From: Janthinobacterium sp. TND4EL3
GTDB taxonomy: Bacteria; Pseudomonadota; Gammaproteobacteria; Burkholderiales; Burkholderiaceae_D
Direction of reading: 5' to 3'
Length of the DNA: 64,000 nucleotides
Assembly (NCBI RefSeq): GCF_900156175.1
Contig: NZ_FTMV01000001.1
Location: 1 to 64,000, forward strand
Part shown: positions 35,122 through 44,118 of the stretch, one piece after another
Layout of the letters: each line of letters begins with the position of its first letter
Numbering within the stretch: the first letter of the stretch is position 1
The notes under the pieces: generated by a model
Databases searched by the model: none
Seen by the model: the letters and a program-made list of their open reading frames with translations, nothing else
What the model was told of the DNA's origin: nothing
Position numbers and translations under genes: made by a program

Positions 35122-35242
35122 AACGCCTGACCAAACCTACTGCGCGTCGGTATAGGCGGCCTGCGATGCTCACCGTACTAGAAGTACGGTTGCGCTTCTT
35201 AGCCACCTATCCCTTCCGCTCGCTACGGTTTTGTCAGACGTT
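35122..35242. repeat. 121-bp structured repeat element, copy A
   Basis: A 121-bp element with imperfect terminal inverted repeats (35122-35137 and 35227-35242, 14 of 16 matching), an outer stem (ATAGG 35152-35156 with CCTAT 35206-35210) and an inner perfect hairpin (ACCGTACT 35172-35179 with AGTACGGT 35183-35190). A same-length copy lies at 39687-39807 with shared blocks CTACTGCGCG, GCGGCCT, CGATGCTCAC, TGCGCTTCT and TCCGCTCGC. It starts two bases after the anti-sigma stop. No open frame is seen. Confidence 0.85.
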
Positions 35243-35259
35243 GATACGCTATCAATAAC

Positions 35260-35682
35260 TTACTTAGGATACAGAATCATCTGCGTGCAGCGGAACAGGG
35301 CAATCGTCTTGCCCGTTTCCTTGCTTTTCACCACGGCATCCCACACCTGCGTGTTGCGTCCCTTGTGCTCGACCTTGGCCGTGCAGGTGAGCGTGCCTTC
35401 GCGGGCCGTGCCCAGGTGGTTCGATTTCAGTTCGATGGTGGTGAAGTTGCTGGCGCCCTCGGGCAGGTTGACGATGCAGCCATAGCCGGACGCCGTGTCG
35501 GCCAGGGTCACCACGCTGCCCGCGTGCAGGTAGCCGTTCGGCGCCAGCAGATGCGGCAGTACGGGCAGTTCCGCCGTCAGCTGGCCGTCGCCCACGGCCG
35601 TGATGACGATGCCCAGGTGGCCGGGCAGGCGGCCCGTGCCGCGTTCATTCAACATTGCTACGGTGATGTCGGGATTGCTCAT
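35260..35682 (-). CDS. PaaI-like hotdog-fold thioesterase
   Basis: A 140-residue single-domain protein. The core helix and catalytic region read LAPNGYLHAGSVVTLADTASGYGC, where the acidic residue after HAG(S) on the helix is the usual PaaI-type catalytic Asp. The family hydrolyses acyl-CoA or aryl-CoA thioesters in the cytosol. There is no pathway gene beside it to name the substrate. It is followed, on its own strand, by the 121-bp element, and preceded by the PepSY gene on the same strand. Confidence 0.87.
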   Translation of the reverse strand: MSNPDITVAMLNERGTGRLPGHLGIVITAVGDGQLTAELPVLPHLLAPNGYLHAGSVVTLADTASGYGCIVNLPEGASNFTTIELKSNHLGTAREGTLTCTAKVEHKGRNTQVWDAVVKSKETGKTIALFRCTQMILYPK

Positions 35683-35785
35683 GGTCTCTGCTTTTCCTTG
35701 TTGTCGTGGTGATGCCGGACAGCGGCAAGGCTGCCGAAAAATACTATGATGATAGCAATTTTTCCGGCAACGGTTTGGCGGCCCC

Positions 35786-36943
35786 TTATTTCCGGCCGCG
35801 CCGCCGTTTCCACCACACCAGGGTGCCCGTCAGCAGGAACAGCAGCGGCATCGAGCCGAAGACGGTAATGAAGGCGCGTCCGGCCACGCCAAACGCCTGG
35901 CCCGTATGCAGGGGGAATTGCCAGCCCAGGAAGACATCTCCGGCCGGCGCCCGCAAGGGATCGCGTATGCGCAGGGGCAAGCCGCTGCGCGCGTCCAGCG
36001 TGATGCGCGTGGCGCCGTCGCCGTCGGCGATCTCGCCGGGCTGGCGCACGCGGATCTCGTAGGGCTGGTCCTGTTTCGCCGGCAGCACGATGCGCGACAC
36101 GCGCGCCTGCGGATACAGCTGCTGCGCGGCGGCCATGGCCTGGCCCGCATCGAGCACGGCGCCCTCCTGCTGCACATTCTTGAGTTTTGCCGTCTCCGGC
36201 GCCGCCGACACGAGCGCCACCACGGGCACGATCAATTGCGGCAAATTGAAATAGATGCCGGAAAAGGCGATCACGGCCAGCACGGGCGCGGCAAAGAAGC
36301 CCGCCGCCTTGTGAAACGTGTAATTGAAACGGGGCCAGGAACCGCCATGCGACACCGTCAGGGCACGCCGGATCGCCGTCCACTGCAGGCGCGGCCACCA
36401 CAGGCAGATGCCGCTGACGGCCATCAGCAGCAGGGCCACGCCCGAGATACCCGTGATGGTCTTGCCCACGTCGCCCGTCAACAGGTAGCGGTGCAAATGA
36501 AACATGCCCGACATCAGCAATGGGCGCGTGAGGCCGAAGCGCCCCCAGTCGCGCTCGCCTTTGACCTGCAAGGTGTAGGGGTCGACCATCACCTGGCGCA
36601 CGATGGCCTGGCTGAACGGGGACGGCTTGCCGGCCTGGCGGTACGAAGCCACGTACACGTCGCGCGCATCGGCGGGCGGATTGAGCTGGCTCGGCTTGCC
36701 GTAGGCGGGGTCGGCCGCAAGCCCATCCACCACGGCTTGCAGCGTGCGCGGCGTCACCTGGAACACCTGGCCCGGCGCGGGCGTGCTCGCTTGCAACAAA
36801 TTCGGATTCAGATACGCGTCAAGCTCCGGCATCCAGGCGATGGCGGAACCCGTCAAGCCCAGCAGGACGAACAGGGCGCCGAACCATAGCCCCACGTACA
36901 GGTGCAGTTTGCTGAGCAACCACTTGATCGGGCGTCGGGACAT
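35786..36943 (-). CDS. PepSY-associated transmembrane protein, likely iron uptake reductase-type
   Basis: A 385-residue inner-membrane protein with an N-terminal helix (LHLYVGLWFGALFVLLGLTGSAIAW), two large periplasmic PepSY-type loops and three further helices, the last near GSMPLLFLLTGTLVWWKRRRGRK. Such PepSY_TM proteins accompany siderophore or metal receptors and may reduce ferric chelates. ATG 36943 matches the usual N terminus (MSRRPIKWLLSKLHLYVG); an in-frame ATG at 36982 adds 13 residues. A Fur box lies 48 bases upstream. It is divergent from the DUF2946 and TonB receptor genes. Confidence 0.87.
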   Translation of the reverse strand: MSRRPIKWLLSKLHLYVGLWFGALFVLLGLTGSAIAWMPELDAYLNPNLLQASTPAPGQVFQVTPRTLQAVVDGLAADPAYGKPSQLNPPADARDVYVASYRQAGKPSPFSQAIVRQVMVDPYTLQVKGERDWGRFGLTRPLLMSGMFHLHRYLLTGDVGKTITGISGVALLLMAVSGICLWWPRLQWTAIRRALTVSHGGSWPRFNYTFHKAAGFFAAPVLAVIAFSGIYFNLPQLIVPVVALVSAAPETAKLKNVQQEGAVLDAGQAMAAAQQLYPQARVSRIVLPAKQDQPYEIRVRQPGEIADGDGATRITLDARSGLPLRIRDPLRAPAGDVFLGWQFPLHTGQAFGVAGRAFITVFGSMPLLFLLTGTLVWWKRRRGRK

Positions 36944-36990
36944 GTAAACTTTAGAGAATTTTGGGCTGCGGAACGATAGCATGAAAGAGA

Positions 36991-37009
36991 GGGAGTGAAA
37001 ATCATTATC
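36991..37009. promoter_or_regulatory. Fur box
   Basis: The 19 bases match the Fur consensus GATAATGATAATCATTATC at 15 positions, including the entire right half AATCATTATC. It sits between the divergent PepSY gene (start 36943) and the DUF2946-like/TonB receptor genes. It is 48 bases from the former and about 84 from the latter, so control of the PepSY gene is most likely. Confidence 0.7.
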
Positions 37010-37056
37010 AACTGGCCTCCTGCCTGGCCTGCATAGCGCAAATCACGCAACAAGCG

Positions 37057-37086
37057 CTGACAGCGGGGCGATTTTCTTGCTACTAT
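37057..37086 (+). promoter_or_regulatory. Promoter of the DUF2946-like gene
   Basis: CTGACA (37057-37062), an 18-nt spacer and TACTAT (37081-37086) form a good sigma70 promoter. The -10 ends six bases before the ATG at 37093, so transcription should begin at or next to the start codon. Confidence 0.55.
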
Positions 37087-37092
37087 GCGCCC

Positions 37093-37431
37093 ATGTCTTC
37101 CCGCCAGCCATCCCGCAAGCCTTCCCCGGCATCCGCCCTCGCGCGCACGCCGTGGCAGCTGTGCGTGGCGCTGTTCAGTGCGCTGGCCCTCGTGTTCCTG
37201 CTGTCGACGGCCGCTTCGCACCTGCACAAGACGACGCTCGACGCGGAAGAGTGCGCGCTGTGCGCCACGGTCATCGACAAGGTGGCCGACATCGCCGTGC
37301 CGCCGGCCATCGCCGAGCCGCCCGCCCAGTTACTGCCGTACCGCCTGCTGGCCACCGCGCCCGCCACCCTGGCGCCCGCCGCCATCCGCATCCTGCCGCC
37401 CGTGCGCGGCCCGCCTGCCGCCTCGCTGTAG
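37093..37431 (+). CDS. DUF2946-like small envelope protein
   Basis: A 112-residue protein. A hydrophobic segment (LCVALFSALALVFLLSTAASHL) is followed by a His and Cys cluster, HLHKTTLDAEECALCATVID, a spacing that suggests metal binding. This layout, a helix then H-x-H and C-x-x-C, matches DUF2946, a family commonly found next to TonB-dependent receptors and often tied to copper. It lies 100 bases ahead of the receptor gene. It appears to be translated from a leaderless or nearly leaderless mRNA. Function unproven. Confidence 0.7.
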   Translation: MSSRQPSRKPSPASALARTPWQLCVALFSALALVFLLSTAASHLHKTTLDAEECALCATVIDKVADIAVPPAIAEPPAQLLPYRLLATAPATLAPAAIRILPPVRGPPAASL

Positions 37432-37531
37432 TTCCCACGCCGTTTTTTTCCTTTTCAGGCTGCACCGCCGCGCGCCGCGTTCTCCGCATGCGCGCCGGGC
37501 AGCCTGGCGTTGACTATTTTCGAGGTTTACC

Positions 37532-39688
37532 ATGCAACACACACCACGCCTGAGCGCGCTGTCGCTCGCCCTTGCCAGCCTGTTTACCGTTTCCGCCCAC
37601 GCCGCCGAGCCTGCCGACGCCACTAGCGATGCCGCCCCGCCAGAGATGCAAAAGGTGGAAGTCACCTCCGCCCACCTGAAAAGCGCGCGCATCGAGCTGT
37701 CGCCGAAGGTCGGCACCACCATCTACAGCATCGACAGCCATATGGTCGACATGCTGGGCCAGGGCGACAACACGCCGTTCAATGAAGTGCTGCTGCGCCT
37801 GCCGGGCGTGTCGCAGGATTCGAAGGGCTCGGGCGCCTTGCACGTGCGCGACGACCATGCCAACGTGCAATACCGCATCAATGGCGTGCAATTGCCCGAA
37901 AGCATCAGCGGCTTCGGCCAATCCATCGACACGCGCTTGATCGACAAGACGGATTTCATGACGGGCGCCTTGCCGGCCCAGTTCGGCCTGCGCACGGCCG
38001 GGATTGTCGATATTGAAACAAAAGAGGGCGGCATGACGCCGGGCGGGCGCATCGGCATCATGGTCGGCAGCCACGACCACGTGGAACCGAGTGCCGAATT
38101 TTTCGGCAGCGTGGGCAAATTCAATTACTACCTGTCCGGCAGCTACCTGGGCAATGCACTGGGCGTGGAAAACCCGCAAGCCACGCGCAGCGCCCTGCAC
38201 GACAAGACGCGCCAGAACAAATCGTTCGGCAGCCTGTCGTATTTCCTCGATGACAACACACGCCTGGGCGCCATGTTCGGCACCTATAACGGCCGCTTCC
38301 AGATCCCGAACAACCCGGACCAGGCGCCGGGCTTCTCGCTGGCCGGCCACAGCGACGCGCAGGCGGGCACGTCCACGCTGCCGTCGTCGCAGCTGAATGA
38401 AAACCAGCGCGAAGTGAACCGTTTTCTCGTGCTGTCGCTGCAAAAAAGCCTGGGTGACGTCAATTACCAGGTCTCCGCCTTCCACCAGTATTCGGAACTG
38501 CACTTCACGCCCGACGCCATCGGCGACCTGATCTACAACGGCGTGGCCTCCGATGCGCGCCGCGCGAACAGCGCCTCCGGTGCCCAGTTCGACATCAGCT
38601 ACAAGCTGCACCAGGACCACACCGTGCGCGCGGGCCTGGCCTATACGCGCCAGAAGACGACGAGCGACAACACGGTGGCCGTGTTCCCCGCCATGGACGG
38701 GGCGCAAACCTCCACCACGCCGTTCAGCATCCTGGACAACAGCGGCAAGACGGGCACCCTGGCCAGTGTCTACCTGCAGGATGAATGGCATATCAGCAAA
38801 CCGCTGACCCTGAACTACGGCGCCCGCTTCGACAAGGTCTCGGCCTACACGAGCGAGCAGCAATGGAGCCCTCGCGTCAACCTGGCTTACCAGATCGCGC
38901 CGGGCACGGCCCTGCACGCGGGCTATTCGCGCTACTTCACGCCGCCGCCGCAGGAATTGGCCGCGCAAGCCAGCATCGACCTGTACGCCAACACGACGAA
39001 TGCACCGGAAATCGGCCAGTCCGACAACGTCAAGTCCGAGCGCACGCACTACTATGACGTGGGCATCAGCCACCAGGTCAATTCAAAACTGACCGTGACG
39101 GCCGATGTATATTATAAAAAGATCAACAATCTGCTGGACGAAGGCCAGTTCGGCCAGGCGTTGATCCTGACGCCGTTCAACTATGCGGACGGCTACGCCA
39201 AGGGCCTGGAATTGTCCGCCATCTACAGCGAGAAAAACTGGGGCCTGTTCCTCAATGCCAGCACGCAAAAGGCGCAGGGCCGCAACATCAATTCGGGGCA
39301 AGCCCTGTTTGGCGCCGATGAGTTGAACTACATCAGCCAGCACTATGTCTACCTCGATCATGACCAGAAATACACGCTGTCCGGTGGCGGCCACTATCAC
39401 TTCGGCGACTCGCAAGTGAGCGCTGACTTCCTCTACGGCAGCGGCCTGCGCATGACGCCGGATGGCGGCGCGCCGAATTCCGGCCATCTGCCCAGTTACT
39501 TCACCGTCAACACGGCGCTCACGCACACGTGGAAGAACACGCCCGTGGGCAAGGTAGAAGGACGCTTGGCCCTGATCAACCTGTTCGACAAGTCGTACCT
39601 GCTGCGCGACGGTTCCGGCGTGGGCGTGGGAGCGCCGCAGTACGGCGCACGCCGCAGCATCTACGCCGGCCTGTCCACCAGTTTTTAA
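37532..39688 (+). CDS. TonB-dependent outer-membrane receptor
   Basis: A 718-residue receptor with a signal peptide (LSLALASLFTVSAHA), an N-terminal plug (about 40-170; LLRLPGVSQDSKGSGALHVRDDHANVQYRING) and a beta-barrel ending in the typical terminal Phe (GLSTSF). It lacks a clear siderophore signature and is shorter than many iron receptors. The plug is preceded by MQKVEVTSAHLKSARIELSPKVG, a TonB-box-like position. Neighbours (DUF2946-like gene, Fur box, PepSY gene) suggest a metal or metal-chelate ligand. The TAA stop shares two bases with the second 121-bp element. Confidence 0.88.
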   Translation: MQHTPRLSALSLALASLFTVSAHAAEPADATSDAAPPEMQKVEVTSAHLKSARIELSPKVGTTIYSIDSHMVDMLGQGDNTPFNEVLLRLPGVSQDSKGSGALHVRDDHANVQYRINGVQLPESISGFGQSIDTRLIDKTDFMTGALPAQFGLRTAGIVDIETKEGGMTPGGRIGIMVGSHDHVEPSAEFFGSVGKFNYYLSGSYLGNALGVENPQATRSALHDKTRQNKSFGSLSYFLDDNTRLGAMFGTYNGRFQIPNNPDQAPGFSLAGHSDAQAGTSTLPSSQLNENQREVNRFLVLSLQKSLGDVNYQVSAFHQYSELHFTPDAIGDLIYNGVASDARRANSASGAQFDISYKLHQDHTVRAGLAYTRQKTTSDNTVAVFPAMDGAQTSTTPFSILDNSGKTGTLASVYLQDEWHISKPLTLNYGARFDKVSAYTSEQQWSPRVNLAYQIAPGTALHAGYSRYFTPPPQELAAQASIDLYANTTNAPEIGQSDNVKSERTHYYDVGISHQVNSKLTVTADVYYKKINNLLDEGQFGQALILTPFNYADGYAKGLELSAIYSEKNWGLFLNASTQKAQGRNINSGQALFGADELNYISQHYVYLDHDQKYTLSGGGHYHFGDSQVSADFLYGSGLRMTPDGGAPNSGHLPSYFTVNTALTHTWKNTPVGKVEGRLALINLFDKSYLLRDGSGVGVGAPQYGARRSIYAGLSTSF

Positions 39689-39807
39689 CACCTGACAGTA
39701 GCTACTGCGCGGCGTGGGGCGCGGCCTCCGATGCTCACTGTGCCAAAGCACAGCTGCGCTTCTCGGCCACGCCGCACATCCGCTCGCCACGCTTCTGTCC
39801 AGGTGTT
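39687..39807. repeat. 121-bp structured repeat element, copy B
   Basis: The second copy is also exactly 121 bp. Its ends AACACCTG (39687-39694) and CAGGTGTT (39800-39807) are perfectly complementary. A 9-bp outer stem GCGGCGTGG (39709-39717) with CCACGCCGC (39767-39775) encloses the hairpin CTGTGC (39738-39743) with GCACAG (39748-39753). Paired positions differ from copy A by compensatory changes. It begins inside the TAA stop of the receptor gene and leaves 68 bases to the convergent ung gene. Confidence 0.85.
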
Positions 39808-39875
39808 GTAAGTCGCGCGAAGACAGCGGCAGGGAGCAACGCCTGCCGCTGTCGGTTGCCGTACTGTGTCATGAC

Positions 39876-40538
39876 TTATCCCCAGGTGATGGCTTTCTGT
39901 CCATGCGCCTGCAGATACGCGTTGGCCAGGCTGAACGGCTTGCTGCCAAAGAAACCTTTGCTAGCCGACAAGGGCGAAGGGTGGGGCGCCGCCAGCACCA
40001 GGTGCTTGCCGGGATCGATCAGGCTGCGCTTGGCTTGCGCGTAGCCGCCCCACAGCATGAAGACCAGGTGTTCGCGCTCGGTGGACAGGTGGCCGATGGC
40101 GCTGTCCGTCAGCTTTTCCCAGCCCTTGGCCGCGTGCGAACCGGCCGCCCCTGCGCGCACCGTCAGCACGCTGTTGAGCAAGAACACGCCTTGCTGCGCC
40201 CAATCGGACAAATCCGTGCGCGTGCGCACCACGCCCACGTCGCTCTGTAATTCCTTGAAGATATTCTGCAGGCTCGGCTGCGGCGGCGTGCCTTCGGGAA
40301 TCGAAAAACACAGCCCCATGGCGGCGCCCGGCGTGTGATACGGGTCTTGCCCCAGGATCACGACTTTGACTTGCTCGAATGGCGTCAGGTCGAAGGCGCG
40401 AAAAATGTATTTACCGGGAGGAAAACACGGCCCCGCCGCGTACTCTTCCTTCACGAAGGCGGCCAGGCGCTCCCAGTAGGGCTGGGCAAACTCCCCCTCC
40501 AGCCGCGCCTTCCACGATGCGTCGATGCGTACGTCCAT
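39876..40538 (-). CDS. ung: Uracil-DNA glycosylase, family 1
   Basis: A 220-residue DNA repair enzyme that removes uracil from DNA. The water-activating loop GQDPYH spans residues 63-68 (Asp65), and the leucine/minor-groove loop reads HPSPLSA with the catalytic His. FSIPEGTPPQPSLQNIFKEL and LLNSVLTVRAGAAGSH are the remaining family blocks. The gene converges with the TonB receptor and lies downstream of lipA behind a terminator, so it is transcribed alone. Confidence 0.96.
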   Translation of the reverse strand: MDVRIDASWKARLEGEFAQPYWERLAAFVKEEYAAGPCFPPGKYIFRAFDLTPFEQVKVVILGQDPYHTPGAAMGLCFSIPEGTPPQPSLQNIFKELQSDVGVVRTRTDLSDWAQQGVFLLNSVLTVRAGAAGSHAAKGWEKLTDSAIGHLSTEREHLVFMLWGGYAQAKRSLIDPGKHLVLAAPHPSPLSASKGFFGSKPFSLANAYLQAHGQKAITWG

Positions 40539-40630
40539 GCGTCACCTCATAGCTTATTCGTCAACCATGCTTTTCCAGCATGCCAGTATAGGACGCTCAG
40601 CCGCATGAGGTGGACACGATACGAACAGGC

Positions 40631-40665
40631 AAAAAAAAGCCGCCCGGCTTCGCAGCGGGCGGCTT
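40631..40665 (-). terminator. Rho-independent terminator of lipB-lipA
   Basis: On the minus strand AAGCCGCCCG and CGGGCGGCTT (forward 40656-40665 and 40637-40646) form a 10-bp stem followed by T8 (forward A8 at 40631-40638). It begins 18 bases after the lipA stop. Confidence 0.92.
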
Positions 40666-40682
40666 GATACGGCGCAAGGTGC

Positions 40683-41699
40683 TTAGAAATTCAGCGCCGA
40701 TTCCACGCCGGCGCTGTGCGCCTGCTCATCCGCGTGGTACGAGCTGCGCACCATGGCGCCCACGGCGGCGTGGGTGAAGCCCATTTTGTACGCTTCCTCT
40801 TCGAACATTTTGAAGACGTCCGGGTGCACGTAGCGGCGCACGGGCAAGTGGCTGTTCGATGGCGCCAGGTACTGGCCGATGGTCAGCATGTCGATGTCGT
40901 GCTCGCGCATGTCGCGCATCACTTGCAGGATTTCCTCGTCCGTCTCGCCCAGGCCCACCATGATGCCGGACTTGGTTTTGACGTCCGGGTACATGGCCTT
41001 GAAGTCCTTCAGCAATTTCAGCGAGTGCATGTAGTCCGAGCCGGGGCGCGCTTCCTTGTACAGGCGCGGCGCCGTTTCCAGGTTGTGGTTCATGACGTCA
41101 GGCAAGCCATCCTTGAACAGGTCCAGGGCTTTTTCCAGGCGGCCACGGAAGTCGGGCACCAGCACTTCGATGCGGGTGTTCGGCGACAGGGCGCGCGTTT
41201 GCTGGATGCACTCGACGAAGTGGCCGGCGCCGCCGTCGCGCAAGTCATCGCGGTCGACGGAAGTGATGACGACGTAGTTCAGGCGCAGCTTGGCGATGGT
41301 TTTCGACAGGTTGGCCGGCTCGTCCTTGTCCAGCGGGTCCGGGCGGCCATGGCCCACGTCGCAGAACGGGCAGCGGCGCGTGCACTTGTCGCCCATGATC
41401 ATGAAGGTGGCCGTGCCCTTGCCGAAGCACTCGCCGATGTTCGGGCAGCTGGCTTCCTCGCACACGGTGACGAGCTTGTTTTCGCGCAGGATGTCCTTGA
41501 TTTCATAGAAACGGGTCGAAGCCGAAGCGGCCTTGACGCGGATCCAGTCCGGCTTTTTCAGGCGCTCGATCTGCTCGATCGGGACGATCTTGATCGGGAT
41601 GCGCGACGTCTTGCTGGCGCCTTTTTGCTTTTCGCTCGGGTTGTACGCAGGAGCGGCAGTAGCGGCGGGGGCGGTGCTGGAAATGGTCTCAGAAGTCAT
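40683..41699 (-). CDS. lipA: Lipoyl synthase
   Basis: A 338-residue radical SAM enzyme that inserts two sulfurs into octanoyl groups on lipoyl domains. The auxiliary cluster ligands lie in [12 protein letters not shown] and the SAM cluster is CTRRCPFC, followed by [11 protein letters not shown]. The conserved C-terminal RSSYHA serine is present. ATG 41699 fits Burkholderiales LipA N termini; an in-frame ATG at 41744 would overlap lipB by eight bases and add 15 residues. It follows lipB as in the usual lipB-lipA order. Confidence 0.95.
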   Translation of the reverse strand: MTSETISSTAPAATAAPAYNPSEKQKGASKTSRIPIKIVPIEQIERLKKPDWIRVKAASASTRFYEIKDILRENKLVTVCEEASCPNIGECFGKGTATFMIMGDKCTRRCPFCDVGHGRPDPLDKDEPANLSKTIAKLRLNYVVITSVDRDDLRDGGAGHFVECIQQTRALSPNTRIEVLVPDFRGRLEKALDLFKDGLPDVMNHNLETAPRLYKEARPGSDYMHSLKLLKDFKAMYPDVKTKSGIMVGLGETDEEILQVMRDMREHDIDMLTIGQYLAPSNSHLPVRRYVHPDVFKMFEEEAYKMGFTHAAVGAMVRSSYHADEQAHSAGVESALNF

Positions 41700-41736
41700 G
41701 GCTGCAAGCCCTTGACGGGCATGTTGGTTTGTTTGC

Positions 41737-42441
41737 TCAGGCATCCGCTGCCTGAGGCGCGCCTGCGGCGCTGTTTACTTCGCTTACATCGAGTAATACG
41801 GTCAATTCCTGGGCCAGGGCCCGCTGCACCTCGGCCAGCGGCGCCACCACGCCCATGCTGCGCATGTCCACCGTCTTCAGGCCGGAATAGCCGCAGGGGT
41901 TAATCCAGGAAAACGGCGCCAGGTCCATCGCCACGTTGAGCGATACGCCATGGTAGGTGCAGCCGTTGCCGCGCACTTTCAATCCCAGCGCGGCAATCTT
42001 CGCACCCTTGCTTGGTCCGCCGGCGATATAGATGCCAGGCGCGCCATCGATGCGTTCGCCAGCGAGATTATACGCCGCCAGCACGTTGATGATGGCTTGC
42101 TCGATTTTATGCACGAACTGGCGCGCATACAGCTTGCCGCCCGGCTTGTTGCGGCGCAAGTCCATCAGCAGGTAAATCACCACCTGGCCGGGGCCGTGGA
42201 ACGTGACTTCGCCGCCCCGGTCCGTCTGCACCACGGGCACATTCTCGGCGCCGGCCAGCAGATGGCCGCGGTCGGCCGCCAGGCCCAACGTAAATACGGG
42301 CGGATGCTCGACGATCCACAGTTCGTCGCGCGTATCCGTCGTGCGCGCGTCGGTGAACGCGCGCATGGCGGCAAAGGTCGGCTCGTAATCGACGCGGCCC
42401 AGCTCGCGGATCAGCGCCGTTTCGGTGCGGGTGGTGGTCAT
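41737..42441 (-). CDS. lipB: Octanoyl-[ACP]:protein N-octanoyltransferase
   Basis: A 234-residue enzyme that moves octanoate from ACP to lipoyl domains. Landmarks are [32 protein letters not shown] and the catalytic lysine/cysteine blocks [22 protein letters not shown] and [16 protein letters not shown] 42441 matches the family start; a TTG at 42459 is in frame. The usual upstream partner ybeD is 2.9 kb away (45317), separated by two unrelated genes. Confidence 0.94.
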   Translation of the reverse strand: MTTTRTETALIRELGRVDYEPTFAAMRAFTDARTTDTRDELWIVEHPPVFTLGLAADRGHLLAGAENVPVVQTDRGGEVTFHGPGQVVIYLLMDLRRNKPGGKLYARQFVHKIEQAIINVLAAYNLAGERIDGAPGIYIAGGPSKGAKIAALGLKVRGNGCTYHGVSLNVAMDLAPFSWINPCGYSGLKTVDMRSMGVVAPLAEVQRALAQELTVLLDVSEVNSAAGAPQAADA

Positions 42442-42516
42442 GACAGATTCTGTAATCAACTGCCGGCGCCCTGCGGACGCTGCGGCGAAGCCGTGATTAT
42501 AAGCCAGGCCGCCGAA

Positions 42517-43989
42517 TCATTCAGCCCCGGGCGCCGGCAACAGCAGCAAGTTGCCCAATTTTTGCGCAGCATGGCGCACCTGGGCCAGGCTCAGCGCCGT
42601 GTAGCCGAGCAGCACGGCTGGCGCCAATTTTGCGCTGTGGCAAAAGTCACCGAGCGGCTGCAGCGCCATCCCGTCTTGCGCCGCGCGCGCGCAAAAGGCC
42701 CGCTCGTCGCTGTCCGGCGGCAGCCACAGCACGCAATGAAAGCCCGCCTGCTGGCCGGAAATGGTGTAGCGCCCGGGCGCCGTCTGCTCCAGGCAGGCCA
42801 GCAGCAGGTCGCGCCGCTCCTTGTAGGCGAGCCTGGCCTGGCGCAGATGGCGCACGAAAGCGCCTTCCTCCATCCAGGCGGCCAGCGCCAGCTGTTCCGT
42901 CACGCCCACGGAGCGGCCCGTCAATTGCAGGGTGCGCAGCAGCTGCGGGCGCAAGGCGGGCGGCAGCACCATGAAGCCCACGCGCAGGCCGGCAAACAGG
43001 GTCTTATTAAAACTGCCACAATAAATCACGCGCTGGTATTGATCGAGCGCCTTCAGGGCCGCCAGCGGGGCGCTGTGGTAATTGAATTCGCTGTCGTAAT
43101 CGTCTTCCACCACCCAGGCGCCGCTGTCGTTTGCCCACTCCAATAGCGCCAGGCGGCGCGTGACGGACATGGTCACGCCCAGCGGCGACTGGTGCGCCGG
43201 CGTCACGTAGGCCAGGCGCGCGTCGGGATGCAGGCGCAGGGCGGCGTCATCGATGCCCTCGGCGTCGACGGCGATGTCCACGGGCACGGCACCGGCCAGG
43301 CCGAACAGGGCGCGCGCGGCCGGGTAGCCCGGTTCTTCCAGGCACACCTTGTCGCCATCGCGCACGACGTTGCGTGCCAGCAAGTCGAGCGCATGGCGGA
43401 TACCGGTGGTGACGACGATGTCGTGCGGATCGCAGCGGATGCCGCGGTACCTGGCGAGGAAATCGGCGATCTGCTGGCGCAGCTGGGGCAGGCCGGCCGG
43501 ATCGGCGCTGCACAGCTGCTCCGGCGTGGCGGCCGCCAGCGCCCGCGTGGCGCATTTCGACCAGGCGGCCATGGGAAACAGGCTGGCGTCGGCGCGCCGG
43601 GCCACGAAGGGCAGGCCGTCGCGCACGCCCGTGTCCGGGGCGGGCGCGGGCGTGCGCGCCGGCGCGGCCGGGGCTGCATCGCCGAAGCCTGCCATCAGGA
43701 AGCGTTCCGGCACGACGGCGCACACGCGCGTGCCGGAGCCGGGCACGCGCGTCACGTAGGCTTCCGCATGCAGGCGGTCGAAGACGGTTTCGATGGTGCC
43801 ACGCGACAGTTCCCACCGTTCCGCCAGGGTGCGGCTGGACGGCAGGCGGCTGCCCGCCGGCAGCATCTTCGTCAGGATGGCCGAGCGCAGCGCTTCATAC
43901 GCGCCGTCCTGCTTGTTGACGCCAGCCTTGTCGAGCCAGCTGGTGGGGCGGGGCAGGTCCAGGGCGTGCGGTGATTTTCCTCGCGGCAT
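42517..43989 (-). CDS. MocR/PdxR-like GntR regulator with an aminotransferase domain
   Basis: A 490-residue regulator. A GntR winged helix covers about residues 25-90 (AGSRLPSSRTLAERWELSRGTIETVFDRL). A fold-type I aminotransferase domain follows with the PLP lysine in YCGSFNKTLFAGLRVGF (Lys329) and the Asp of VVEDDYDSEF. MocR proteins sense PLP or amino compounds and regulate vitamin B6 or amino-acid genes. It is divergent from the Bcr/CflA transporter gene, its probable target. ATG 43989 is used; an in-frame ATG at 44043 adds 18 residues. Confidence 0.9.
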   Translation of the reverse strand: MPRGKSPHALDLPRPTSWLDKAGVNKQDGAYEALRSAILTKMLPAGSRLPSSRTLAERWELSRGTIETVFDRLHAEAYVTRVPGSGTRVCAVVPERFLMAGFGDAAPAAPARTPAPAPDTGVRDGLPFVARRADASLFPMAAWSKCATRALAAATPEQLCSADPAGLPQLRQQIADFLARYRGIRCDPHDIVVTTGIRHALDLLARNVVRDGDKVCLEEPGYPAARALFGLAGAVPVDIAVDAEGIDDAALRLHPDARLAYVTPAHQSPLGVTMSVTRRLALLEWANDSGAWVVEDDYDSEFNYHSAPLAALKALDQYQRVIYCGSFNKTLFAGLRVGFMVLPPALRPQLLRTLQLTGRSVGVTEQLALAAWMEEGAFVRHLRQARLAYKERRDLLLACLEQTAPGRYTISGQQAGFHCVLWLPPDSDERAFCARAAQDGMALQPLGDFCHSAKLAPAVLLGYTALSLAQVRHAAQKLGNLLLLPAPGAE

Positions 43990-44118
43990 GGTGATGATCG
44001 TCCAAGTGGTCCAATGAAATGAGTGCTGACTGGCACTTGGCATTACACCACAACCATTCTACTCTCGCCGTTCCGCTGCATCAGCGTGGCGCAGCGTGCA
44101 ATCTTGCCTTTGGAAAAA

